From Isoptericola chiayiensis (lineage in GTDB: Bacteria; Actinomycetota; Actinomycetes; Actinomycetales; Cellulomonadaceae): a stretch of 64,000 nt of DNA. Shown piece by piece: positions 49,558 to 57,207 of the stretch (position 1 is its first letter; the number at the start of each line of letters is the position of its first letter). The position numbers and the translations under genes are program-made. The stretch covers positions 1-64,000 of the forward strand of contig NZ_JABEZT010000011.1 of assembly GCF_013149805.1 (NCBI RefSeq), in the 5' to 3' direction. Below the pieces are notes generated by a model. The model was not told the DNA's origin, did not search any database, and worked only from the letters and a program-made list of their open reading frames with translations.

Positions 49558-50997
49558 ATGACGGCGACGGATCCCGGCAGGGCCGGGTCGGTGGCTGCGG
49601 ACGACGTCGCCCGCACGCTCCGGGAGACCGCCGCCGCGGCAGGGCACGACGACGGTCCGGGCGCGCCGGGCACGGCGGACCCGGACGTGGTGCGCACCGC
49701 GCTGGCGAGCCTGCCCCACGACGAGCAGCAGCTGCTGTGGGACCTGCACGTGGTCGAGCGCCGGGTCGAGGTGGTGGCCCGGGAGATGGGGATGCACGTG
49801 CGTGCGGTGCTGCGGCGTCTGCGTGTCGCGGAGCAGCGCCTCACCGGTGCCCTCTCGGCGGCGCACGCCCGGGGCGCCGTGCCGCAGCCGTGCCTGGAGA
49901 CGCGCACCTCGCTGCCCGAGTACGTCCGCCACGACCTGCCCGCGGCGCGTCGCCGGTCGTTCGAGGAGCACCTGTTCGGCTGCTCGGGCTGCATGCGCGC
50001 GTTCGTGGACGTGCGGCAGGCCGGTTGGGCGCTGCGCGACGTCGCTCCCGTGCTGCTGGCCGGTACGGCGGGCAGCGGCGTCGCGGTGCCGGTGGTGGTC
50101 GGGGCGCTGGGTGCGCCGTCGACGACGGCGGGCCTGCTGGCGTGGCCCGCTGCGGCGGGTGGTGCGCTCGCGGGCGCGTGGGAGTGGCTGGCGCGCGACC
50201 TGCGGCAGGTCTTCGGGCGGCCGGTGGCAGTGGTGGGTGCCGTGGGCGCCACGGTGGTGGCGGTGGCGGCTGCCGCGATGCTCGGCGGTCTCGGCGGGCC
50301 CGCGGCGGACGAGCCGCCGGCGGCGGCGGTCGGTGCGGCCGTGCCCGACGACGGTCCGGCCGCGGTGGCGTCGTCGAGCCCGTCTCCCGCGGCGAGCGCG
50401 ACGCCGGAGCCCAGCCCGAGCGCGACGCCGGAGGCCACGCCGTCGGCGTCGCCCACGCCGGAGGCCACCCCGTCGCCGGGGACCGCCGAGGGCACGGGCG
50501 CGCTCGTCCCGGCCGTGCCGCCGGAGCCCGACCCGACGCCGACGCCCGACGCGACCGGTGGCGACGACGACCCCGCGGAACCGGCGGAACCCGGTGCCCC
50601 GGGCGATGGGGCGGGATCCGGCGGTCCCGACCCCGCGCCGTCGTCGGACCCGGACCCGACGCCCACGCCCGACCCCACGCCGACGCCCAACCGGTCGAGC
50701 GAGCCCACGCCCGGACCGACACGCACCGAACCGCCCCCGCCGCCCCCGGAGCCGGAGCTCGTGTCCGTCACGGTCGGTCTCGACGTGCCACGGCACGGGT
50801 ACTACCTGGTCGACCCCACGGGGGACGCGCAGGTCGCGGCCGTCTCCGCCCGGCGCGGCAACGTCCGTGTCGAGCAGCGGCACGGCGGCTGGTGGGTGTG
50901 GACGCGGGGTGCGTCGCGCGGCACGGTCTCGGTGGAGCTGGAGGTCACCGAGGGGGCCCGGCACGGGGCGCGGCTGTCGTTCCTCGGCCTGGACTGA
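49558..50997 (+). CDS. Sigma-region-4-like domain fused to zinc-finger anti-sigma membrane protein
   Basis: This 479-residue product has an unusual order. Residues about 40-100 resemble sigma-70 region 4: ALASLPHDEQQLLWDLHVVERRVEVVAREMGMHVRAVLRRLRVAEQRL. Residues about 115-150 resemble a zinc-finger anti-sigma domain: YVRHDLPAARRRSFEEHLFGCSGCMRAFV, with the H-x3-C-x2-C core. A hydrophobic helix (VVGAVGATVVAVAAAAMLGG, about 225-244) crosses the membrane. A long Pro/Thr/Asp/Ser repeat spacer (DPTPTPDPTPTPN) leads to a C-terminal extracellular beta domain of about 80 residues. GAGGTGG precedes the ATG at 49558. It would sense outside signals and bind DNA or polymerase inside. Its stop codon directly abuts that of rlmC. 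Confidence 0.75.
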   Translation: MTATDPGRAGSVAADDVARTLRETAAAAGHDDGPGAPGTADPDVVRTALASLPHDEQQLLWDLHVVERRVEVVAREMGMHVRAVLRRLRVAEQRLTGALSAAHARGAVPQPCLETRTSLPEYVRHDLPAARRRSFEEHLFGCSGCMRAFVDVRQAGWALRDVAPVLLAGTAGSGVAVPVVVGALGAPSTTAGLLAWPAAAGGALAGAWEWLARDLRQVFGRPVAVVGAVGATVVAVAAAAMLGGLGGPAADEPPAAAVGAAVPDDGPAAVASSSPSPAASATPEPSPSATPEATPSASPTPEATPSPGTAEGTGALVPAVPPEPDPTPTPDATGGDDDPAEPAEPGAPGDGAGSGGPDPAPSSDPDPTPTPDPTPTPNRSSEPTPGPTRTEPPPPPPEPELVSVTVGLDVPRHGYYLVDPTGDAQVAAVSARRGNVRVEQRHGGWWVWTRGASRGTVSVELEVTEGARHGARLSFLGLD

Positions 50998-52236
50998 TCA
51001 GGCGGGGACGCGCTCCAGCAGGGTCAGCACCTCGTAGTGCCCGGTCTGCGGGAACATGTCGAGCAGCACCGCCCGCCGCGGACGCAGCGACGGCATGTGC
51101 TTGAGATCGCTGGCGAGCGTCTGGGCCCGGCAGCTGGAGTAGAGGACGTGGCGGACCCGGGAGGCCTCCAGGCGCCCGGCCAGGTCCGGGCCGATCCCGC
51201 GCCGCGGCGGGTTGACGATCACGAGCTCGGGGTCGTCGTCGGTGCCGAGCGCGAACCCGGCCGCGTCGCCGGCGTCGAACCGGACGCCCGCCACGGCATC
51301 CCGCCACCACGCGGCGTCTTGGTCGCCGACGACGGCGGCGGCCGGCAGGGCGGCGAGCTCGGCCGCCGTCGTGGTCGCCGACGCCACGGCCTCGGCGGAG
51401 ATCTCGATGCCCGTCACGGACCGGCCGGGCGCGGCGCAGTGCAGCGCGAACCCGCCGACGCCGCAGTACAGGTCCCACAGCGACGCCGGGTCGATCTCCT
51501 CCACCCAGTCGCGCGCCTGCCGGTACAGCGCCGCGGCGACGCCGGTGTTGGTCTGGAAGAAGCTCTGCGGGCGCAGGTGCAGCGTGATGCCGTCGACGCG
51601 CATCGGCAGGGTGGCGCGCTCGGTGAGCACGATCTCCTCGTCGCCCTCCAGGACGGCGGCATGGGCGGGCTGGACGTTGACGCTGAGCACCGCGAGCGCC
51701 GGGAGGCGGGCGTGCAGCCAGGGCAGGTGCTTGCGGATGCGGGCGACGGCCTCGGTGGAGCGCAGGACGAGCCGCACCATGAGCTCGCCGTCGGCGGAGA
51801 GCGTGACCAGGACGTGCTTGAGCTCGCCGCGGCGGGCGGCGTCGCGCGGGGTGACGCGGCGTCCGTCTCGTTCGGGGGTCAGGTCGTAGGGCCGGATCGT
51901 GGCGCGGGTGACCAGTTCGGCGAGCGGTGCGAACGCCTCCTGCAGCGCCGGGGGGTAGAGGCCGCAGTCGGTGAGGTCGACGCTCTGCCCGGCGTACGGG
52001 CCGGGCGGTCCGACGATGCCGAGGACCGGGTCCTCGACGGTGCCGGTGACGACCATCTTGGCCTTGTTGCGGAACCCGCTCTCCGGTCCGACGACGGGCG
52101 GCAGCCAGGTGACGTCGTCGTGCGCCGCGAGCAGCTCGGCCACGTGCGCCTGCTTGTCGCGGACCTGTTGGGGGCGCGCGATGTCGAGGAGGGTGCACGA
52201 GCGGCACCGGCCGGCGTCGTAGTGGGGGCACTGCAC
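50998..52236 (-). CDS. rlmC: 23S rRNA (uracil-C5)-methyltransferase, RlmC/RumB-like
   Basis: This 412-residue enzyme makes 5-methyluridine in 23S rRNA (U747 in E. coli RlmC). The N-terminal iron-sulfur ligands are present (MQCPHYDAGRCRSC plus Cys in DLTDCGLYPP). LRPQSFFQTNTGVAAALYRQARDWV, the SAM motif LWDLYCGVGGFALHCA, VIVNPPRRGIG and the catalytic Cys in VLYSSCRAQTLASDL follow. The GTG at 52236 follows GACAAT by 6 nt. It converges exactly on the preceding gene, their stop codons forming TGATCA. Confidence 0.9.
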   Translation of the reverse strand: MQCPHYDAGRCRSCTLLDIARPQQVRDKQAHVAELLAAHDDVTWLPPVVGPESGFRNKAKMVVTGTVEDPVLGIVGPPGPYAGQSVDLTDCGLYPPALQEAFAPLAELVTRATIRPYDLTPERDGRRVTPRDAARRGELKHVLVTLSADGELMVRLVLRSTEAVARIRKHLPWLHARLPALAVLSVNVQPAHAAVLEGDEEIVLTERATLPMRVDGITLHLRPQSFFQTNTGVAAALYRQARDWVEEIDPASLWDLYCGVGGFALHCAAPGRSVTGIEISAEAVASATTTAAELAALPAAAVVGDQDAAWWRDAVAGVRFDAGDAAGFALGTDDDPELVIVNPPRRGIGPDLAGRLEASRVRHVLYSSCRAQTLASDLKHMPSLRPRRAVLLDMFPQTGHYEVLTLLERVPA

Positions 52237-52242
52237 GCCCCC

Positions 52243-52248
52243 ATTGTC
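52243..52248 (-). promoter_or_regulatory. -10 box of a leaderless promoter
   Basis: GACAAT on the minus strand, 6 nt before the GTG at 52236. Confidence 0.4.
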
Positions 52249-52283
52249 CCGGGCGCGGGCCTCAGTCGTCGAAGCGGTCGGCG

Positions 52284-52715
52284 TCAGGCGACGAACAGGC
52301 AGAACGGGTGCCCCTGCGGGTCGGCGTAGACGCGCAGCGGTTCCTGCGGGTCGTCGGACCGGTCGAACAGCAGCCGGGCACCGAGGGCGAGGGCCCGTTC
52401 GTGCTGCCGGTCGAGCTCTGTCGCGTCGGGGACCGTGGTGTCGAGGTGGAGCTGCTGGGGCACGGCCGGGTCCGGCCAGGTGGGTGATGCGATGCTGTCG
52501 ACCTGCTGGAACGCGAGGCTGAACCCGCCGGTACCGGCCAGGACCAGCCAGTCGGCGCCGCGGGGGTCGGGTTCGCCGTCGACCGGGGGCTCGTCGCCGG
52601 GCCGGTAGTGCAGTCCGAAGAGGCGGCGGTAGAACTCGGCCAGGGAGCGTGCGTCGGTGGTGTCGAGCACGATCTGTCGGATGCGCGGGAAGGTGTCGGC
52701 GGTCGGTGTGGTCAT
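52284..52715 (-). CDS. VOC family (glyoxalase/bleomycin-resistance-like) protein
   Basis: This is a 143-residue protein with two beta-alpha-beta modules of the vicinal oxygen chelate fold: IRQIVLDTTDARSLAEFYRRLFGL, PQQLHLDTTVPDATELDRQHERALALGARLL and VYADPQGHPFCLFVA at the end. The usual metal ligands (His, Glu) are not all evident (QLHLD gives one His), so it may bind ligand without metal. GAGGAGG lies 7 nt before the ATG, which overlaps the DinB gene's stop. It is the last gene of a four-gene minus-strand operon. Confidence 0.87.
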   Translation of the reverse strand: MTTPTADTFPRIRQIVLDTTDARSLAEFYRRLFGLHYRPGDEPPVDGEPDPRGADWLVLAGTGGFSLAFQQVDSIASPTWPDPAVPQQLHLDTTVPDATELDRQHERALALGARLLFDRSDDPQEPLRVYADPQGHPFCLFVA

Positions 52716-53347
52716 GTCCGGTCCTCCTCGTCCGGTCCGGGGAACCGGTCGGCGATGGCGTGCAGCCGGGCTAGGTAGGCCGGCCAGTCGACCGGCCAGA
52801 TGTTGGTGTTGCCCTCCTGCAGCCCCACCGCGCCGTCGATCTGCTCGCGCAGGATGTCGGCGTGGCCGGCGTGCCGCTGCAGGTCGGCGAGCACGTGCAC
52901 GCACACCTGGTGGAGGGTGACCTCGCCGCGCTCGCCCCACCAGGGCACCCGGCCGGGTGCGTCGAGGGGCAGCGTCTCGATGGTCTCGTCCGCGAACGCG
53001 CCGACCCGCCGGTACAGGTCGCGCAGGTCGTCGGCGGACTCGTGAGGCTCGGCGTAGAAGTCGGCGTTCGGCTCCTCGTCCCAGCGCTCGGTCCAGGACA
53101 GCTCCTGCGGGGTGGGCCAGTCCCGGCCGAACGTCTCGCCGAAGTAGCCGACCTCGACGCTGGCGGCGTGCTTGACCAGGCCGAGCAGGTTGGTGCCGGT
53201 GCCGGTCCGCGGGGTGCGCAGCGCCCGCTCCGACAGGCCCTCCGTCTTCCACAGCAGCGCCTCGCGAGTGCCGCGCAGGTACCGCAGCAGCGTGGCCTTA
53301 GCGGGGTCGGTGGGGTCCGCGGGTGGTTCGTGGGTCGGGTCCGTCAT
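52712..53347 (-). CDS. DinB-like (DUF664) four-helix protein
   Basis: This is a 211-residue protein of the DinB/YfiT-like superfamily: KATLLRYLRGTREALLWKTEGLSERALRTP, LLGLVKHAASVEVGYFGETFGRDWP and TLHQVCVHVLADLQRHAGHADILREQID. Three His residues (in KHAAS, LHQV and HAGH) suit the family's metal site. Some relatives are mycothiol- or bacillithiol-dependent transferases, so a thiol-transferase role is possible. AAGGAG precedes the ATG at 53347, which overlaps the stop of the LuxR-type gene by 4 nt. Confidence 0.88.
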   Translation of the reverse strand: MTDPTHEPPADPTDPAKATLLRYLRGTREALLWKTEGLSERALRTPRTGTGTNLLGLVKHAASVEVGYFGETFGRDWPTPQELSWTERWDEEPNADFYAEPHESADDLRDLYRRVGAFADETIETLPLDAPGRVPWWGERGEVTLHQVCVHVLADLQRHAGHADILREQIDGAVGLQEGNTNIWPVDWPAYLARLHAIADRFPGPDEEDRT

Positions 53348-56310
53348 CGTCGCTCCTTCCTCGGGCCCGCCGGGACGGCCGGGACGTCGAGGGGGAGCAG
53401 CCCGCGGCGGGCCGCGACGGCCACCGCCTCGGCGCGGCCGGAGACGTCCAGCTTGGCCAGCAGGTTGGACACGTGCACGCTGACGGTCTTGGCGGTGATG
53501 AAGAGCTCCTCGCCGATCTGCCGGTTGGACAGTCCCCGTGCCACGAGGGCGAGCACCTCGTCCTCGCGGTCGGTGAGCGGGGAGGAGGTGCGCCGTGACC
53601 CGGGCAGCGCGATGCGGGCCCGGCGCGCCCAGGTGCGGGTCGCCTCGGCCAGCGGTCGGGCGCCCATCGCCTCCGCCTCGGCCAGCGTCTCGGCGGCCTC
53701 GCGGGCCGCGCGGTCGGGTTCGCCGGCGGCGCGCAGCGCCTGGGCCCAGCGCAGCCGGCTGCGCGCCCGCTCGTAGCGGTGGCCGTAGTCGAACGCGGCC
53801 ACGGTGACCTCCCACCGGCCGGGGTCGGCGGGGCCGTCGGTCAGCGCGGTGACGGCGCGGGCGTGCTCGGCGTCGGCGCGCGCCAGCCAGGCCCTGCCCT
53901 CGGGGCCGAGCTCGCCGCTGCGGGTCCGGCCCGTGCGGGCGGTGTCGTGGGCCGTGGCGACCAGGGCGTCGGCGCGCGCTCGCAGCGTGTCGCGGGTGCC
54001 GTCGTCGTGCCGGGCGCCCGGGTCCTCGGCACCGGCGGCCAGGGCGCCGAGCGCGAGCGCCGCGAGCCGGATCCCGCCGAGGAAGTGCGGGCTCCACACC
54101 CGGGCGAGGTGGTCGGTGACGTCGGTGGCCAGCCGCGCCGCGTCGTCGTACCGGCCGGCCCAGGTCAGCGCGTCGACGCCGGCGCTCCCGCCGCACAGCG
54201 CGACGAACCCGTCGACGTCCCACAGGCCGCGCAGCGCGTCGACCTGCTCGAGCGCGTCCGTGTCGCCGCGCGCCACGGCGGCCTGCGCGCGCACGCCGGC
54301 GAACATCGCCGCCTCGGGTGCCGGCACGTCCGACGGCGCCCCGCCGTCGGACAGGTCGCCGCGCACGTAGCGCAGCACCTCGGTGAGCAGCCGCATCCAC
54401 ACGCCGAACGGGCTGCGGGACGTGGCGGTCTCCCGCGTGCGGGCGATGCCGCGGGCCAGGACGTGCTCGGCCTCGTCGAGGTGGCCGGCCTCGTAGTGCG
54501 CGACGGCGAGGTTCTGCCAGCACCGTGCCTCGGTCATCACCGCACCGACCTCGCGGGCGCGGCGCACGGCCACCTCGCCGAGCCGCACGGCCTCCGCCGG
54601 GTCGGCGCTCTCCAGCGCCGCGGCGGAGGCGAGGGCCTCGATCTCCACGACGGGTGCGTCGACCTGCTCGGCGACCTGCATGGCGCGGCGCAGGTGGTCG
54701 CGGGCCGCGGCGTCCTCGTCGCGGTTGAGCTCGATCCGGCCGCGCACGGCGAGCGTGGCCGCCAGCTCGCGCGTGGGCGCGTCGCCCAGGGCCTCCAGCG
54801 CCAGGTCGGTCTGCTCGACGGCGCCGGTCAGGTCGTCGACGTCCAGGAGGAACTGCGCCAGCTTGTGGCGGGCGCCGGCCTGCCGGACCGGGTCGTCGTC
54901 GAGGGCCTCGATCGCCCGGCGCGCGAGCTGGACCGCGCGGACGGTCTGGCCGTGGCGGGCGGCGGCACCCGCGGCGGCGAGCGCGACGTGCACGCGGTCG
55001 TGCCCGATCAGGTCGGCGGCGTCGGGCACGGACTCCCACAGCGACAGCACCTCCTCCAGGTGCCGGCGCTGCTCGGCGGGCGCGAGCAGCTCGCGGGCCC
55101 GCTGCGCCGCCGCCCACGAGGACGTCAGCGCGGTGGTCAGGTCGTGGCCCTGCAGCGCGTGGTGGGCGCGTTCGGCGGCCGAGCCGAGGTCCGGGTCGTC
55201 GAGGAGCGCCGCGAGGAACGTGCGGTGGGCGGCCGCGCGCTCCCCGGGCAGCAGGTCGGTGTAGAGGGCCTCGGCGACGAGCGCGTGCCGGAACGCGAGG
55301 TGGTCCTCCTCCAGGGTCAGCACCTGGTGCGCGACGGCGCCGTGCACCGCGGTGACGGCGGCGCCGTCGCCGTCGAGCCCGGGGGTGCGGGCGGCGACGG
55401 CGAGCAGCAGGTCCTCGGCGACCCGGCGTCCGCCCACGGACGCGAGCCGGACGAGGTGGTGCACCGGTGCGGGCAGGTCCTGCAGGCGGGCGTGCAGGAC
55501 GTCGGCGAGGGACCAGGGCAGCGGTCCGCCGATGCTGCCGGCGGCCAGCAGCTCCTCGGCGAAGAAGGCGTTGCCGTCGCTGCGGCGCTGGATGTCCGCG
55601 AGGTGGTGCTCGGGCAGCGGTCCGCCCTGCAGCGCGGTGGTGAACCGGCGCAGCTCGTCGGGCGTGAAGGGGGCGAGCTCGACGTGCTCGACGCGGTCGA
55701 GGCGGTGCAGCTCGGCGAGCAGGGGACGCAGCGGGTGACGGCGGTCGACGTCGTCGGCGCGGTAGGTGAGCACGAGCAGCAGGTGCTCGGCCCGCAGCCG
55801 CGTGACCAGGAACCGCAGCACGTCGCGGGTGGAGGGGTCGGCCCAGTGTAGGTCCTCCACGACGAGGACGAGCGGCGCCCCGGGCGCGCCGGCGGCGGCG
55901 AGCGTGGTCGCGATGCCGTCCAGGAGCGGCAGCCGGTCCACGGACGCGCCCGCGGGGTCGTCCGTCGTCGGGGCACCGGTCGGTCCGAGCAGGCGGGCGA
56001 GCGCGGGACGGGTGGCCAGGACGTCGGCGACGGCGTCGTGCCCGTCGGCGAGGAGGCGCAGCGCCTCGCTGAACGGCAGGTAGGGGATGCCGACGTCGCC
56101 GAGGTCGACGCAGTGCGCGACGACGGCCCGTCCGCCGACGTCCTCGGCGCGCGCCGCCAGGTGCTTGACCAGGCGGGTCTTGCCCACGCCGGCGTCGCCA
56201 CCGATCACCAGCACGCCCGGGTCGCCGTGCGCGGCGCGTTCGAGCGCACGGCCGAAGCCCTCGACCTGCGGCTCGCGCGCGACGAGGGGGATCTGTGACG
56301 AGCGTCTCAC
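53344..56310 (-). CDS. Large ATP-binding LuxR-family (LAL) transcriptional regulator
   Basis: This is a 988-residue regulator with an N-terminal AAA/ATPase domain: Walker A GGDAGVGKT (37-45), LVLVVEDLHWADPSTRDVLRFLV as Walker B, and LLVLTYRADD. A long TPR-like helical middle (about 430-880) follows. The C-terminal LuxR helix-turn-helix (about 922-970) reads LTDREDEVLALVARGLSNRQIGEELF and TVSVHVSNLLAKL. LAL regulators are typically activators gated by ATP and a small ligand. The GTG at 56310 overlaps the stop of the small gene upstream (GTGA), and its own stop overlaps the DinB gene, so it sits in the middle of a coupled operon. Target genes are unknown. Confidence 0.92.
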   Translation of the reverse strand: MRRSSQIPLVAREPQVEGFGRALERAAHGDPGVLVIGGDAGVGKTRLVKHLAARAEDVGGRAVVAHCVDLGDVGIPYLPFSEALRLLADGHDAVADVLATRPALARLLGPTGAPTTDDPAGASVDRLPLLDGIATTLAAAGAPGAPLVLVVEDLHWADPSTRDVLRFLVTRLRAEHLLLVLTYRADDVDRRHPLRPLLAELHRLDRVEHVELAPFTPDELRRFTTALQGGPLPEHHLADIQRRSDGNAFFAEELLAAGSIGGPLPWSLADVLHARLQDLPAPVHHLVRLASVGGRRVAEDLLLAVAARTPGLDGDGAAVTAVHGAVAHQVLTLEEDHLAFRHALVAEALYTDLLPGERAAAHRTFLAALLDDPDLGSAAERAHHALQGHDLTTALTSSWAAAQRARELLAPAEQRRHLEEVLSLWESVPDAADLIGHDRVHVALAAAGAAARHGQTVRAVQLARRAIEALDDDPVRQAGARHKLAQFLLDVDDLTGAVEQTDLALEALGDAPTRELAATLAVRGRIELNRDEDAAARDHLRRAMQVAEQVDAPVVEIEALASAAALESADPAEAVRLGEVAVRRAREVGAVMTEARCWQNLAVAHYEAGHLDEAEHVLARGIARTRETATSRSPFGVWMRLLTEVLRYVRGDLSDGGAPSDVPAPEAAMFAGVRAQAAVARGDTDALEQVDALRGLWDVDGFVALCGGSAGVDALTWAGRYDDAARLATDVTDHLARVWSPHFLGGIRLAALALGALAAGAEDPGARHDDGTRDTLRARADALVATAHDTARTGRTRSGELGPEGRAWLARADAEHARAVTALTDGPADPGRWEVTVAAFDYGHRYERARSRLRWAQALRAAGEPDRAAREAAETLAEAEAMGARPLAEATRTWARRARIALPGSRRTSSPLTDREDEVLALVARGLSNRQIGEELFITAKTVSVHVSNLLAKLDVSGRAEAVAVAARRGLLPLDVPAVPAGPRKERR

Positions 56311-56564
56311 CCCGCCATGGTCCCACCGGCCCCCGACACGGGGCGGTGCGGGGCGCGGTGGTGGGGACGGCGTACCGGCGGGGCCGACGGCTCGGCGACG
56401 ACGGCGGATATCGTCTCGCGCACGCGCAGGCTCTGCCGCACGCGGCGCAGCACCGCCCGCCAGGCACGCCCGCCGAGGAGCGGGCGACCGTAGGCCAGGG
56501 CGGCGCGCTCGCGACGGTAGGCGAGCTCGGCCTCCATCGCGGGTCCGAACAGCTGCTGGTTCAT
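56307..56564 (-). CDS. Small basic protein leading the LAL operon
   Basis: The 85-residue product starts MNQQLFGPAMEAELAYRRERAALAYG and becomes Arg/Ala/Pro-rich. I recognise no domain. Its start is well supported (GGAGGGAG upstream of the ATG) and its stop overlaps the GTG of the LAL regulator, so it is probably a real leader gene. The Tyr-Arg-Arg-Glu motif occurs in small uncharacterised actinobacterial proteins. Confidence 0.6.
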   Translation of the reverse strand: MNQQLFGPAMEAELAYRRERAALAYGRPLLGGRAWRAVLRRVRQSLRVRETISAVVAEPSAPPVRRPHHRAPHRPVSGAGGTMAG

Positions 56565-56660
56565 CGTCGTGCTCCCTCCGGCGGGTCCGTCGGGACCGAC
56601 GATGCCGCTGAGGCGGGCACCCGGACATCGTCCGATCGACCGGTCCTGACGCCGTCGGGT

Positions 56661-56690
56661 ACCTCAGACGGCGGCCCGGCAGCCTGAGGT
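56661..56690. promoter_or_regulatory. Dyad in the divergent promoter region
   Basis: ACCTCAG and CTGAGGT (7-bp perfect arms, 16-nt spacer) lie between the LAL operon and the ECF42 unit, just upstream of the predicted ECF42 -35 box. Confidence 0.35.
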
Positions 56691-56700
56691 GGGTGGCGGA

Positions 56701-56727
56701 TGTCGAGATCCGTCCGGTGGCTCCGTC
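56701..56727 (+). promoter_or_regulatory. Predicted ECF42-type promoter
   Basis: TGTCGA (56701-56706), a 17-nt spacer and CGTC (56724-56727) match the -35 (TGTCGA) and -10 (CGWC-like) elements described for ECF42 sigma factors. It lies about 65 nt before the DGPF gene, consistent with autoregulation. Confidence 0.65.
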
Positions 56728-56794
56728 CCCGGGGTGTCGGCACGATCGACGCAAGGACCACTCGAGACCACGACGACCACGAAGGAGCACCATC

Positions 56795-57205
56795 ATGGCC
56801 AGGTACCTGCTGCTCAAGCACTACCGCGGCGGCCCGGAGCAGCGCCCGAACGCCCGCGAACCGATGGACCGCTGGACGCCTCAGGAGGTCTCGGACCACA
56901 TCGCGTTCATGCAGCACGTCGCCGACACGCTCACCGAGCGCGGCGAGTTCGTCGACGCCCAGGCGCTCTCCCCGGACGGCACGTTCGTCCGGTACGACGG
57001 CGAGGGACGCCCGCCGGTCACCGACGGTCCGTTCGCCGAGACCAAGGACGTCATCGCCGGCTGGATGATCATCGACGTCGACTCGGTCGAGCGGGCGCAC
57101 GAGGCGGCGGCGTTCCTGTCGTCCGCACCCGGCCAGGGCGGCAAGCCCCTCGAGGAGTGGATCGAGGTGCGCCCGTTCCTGTCCGACGTCCCCGCTGAGG
57201 CGTAG
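56795..57205 (+). CDS. YCII-related DGPF-domain protein, ECF42 partner
   Basis: This is a 136-residue protein of the YCII/DGPF family: MARYLLLKHYRGGP, AFMQHVADTLTERGEFVDAQALSP and the namesake VTDGPFAETKDVIAGWMIID. Genes of this family almost always lie beside ECF42 sigma factors and are their main targets. The biochemical role is unknown. AAGGAG lies 8 nt before the ATG at 56795. It ends 2 nt before the sigma gene. Confidence 0.92.
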   Translation: MARYLLLKHYRGGPEQRPNAREPMDRWTPQEVSDHIAFMQHVADTLTERGEFVDAQALSPDGTFVRYDGEGRPPVTDGPFAETKDVIAGWMIIDVDSVERAHEAAAFLSSAPGQGGKPLEEWIEVRPFLSDVPAEA

Positions 57206-57207
57206 CG

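Noticed and set aside
56308-56330. Leaderless promoter before the LAL regulator (GACCAT near its GTG)
   Set aside because: The GTG overlaps the stop of a well-supported small gene upstream, so translational coupling explains the start better.
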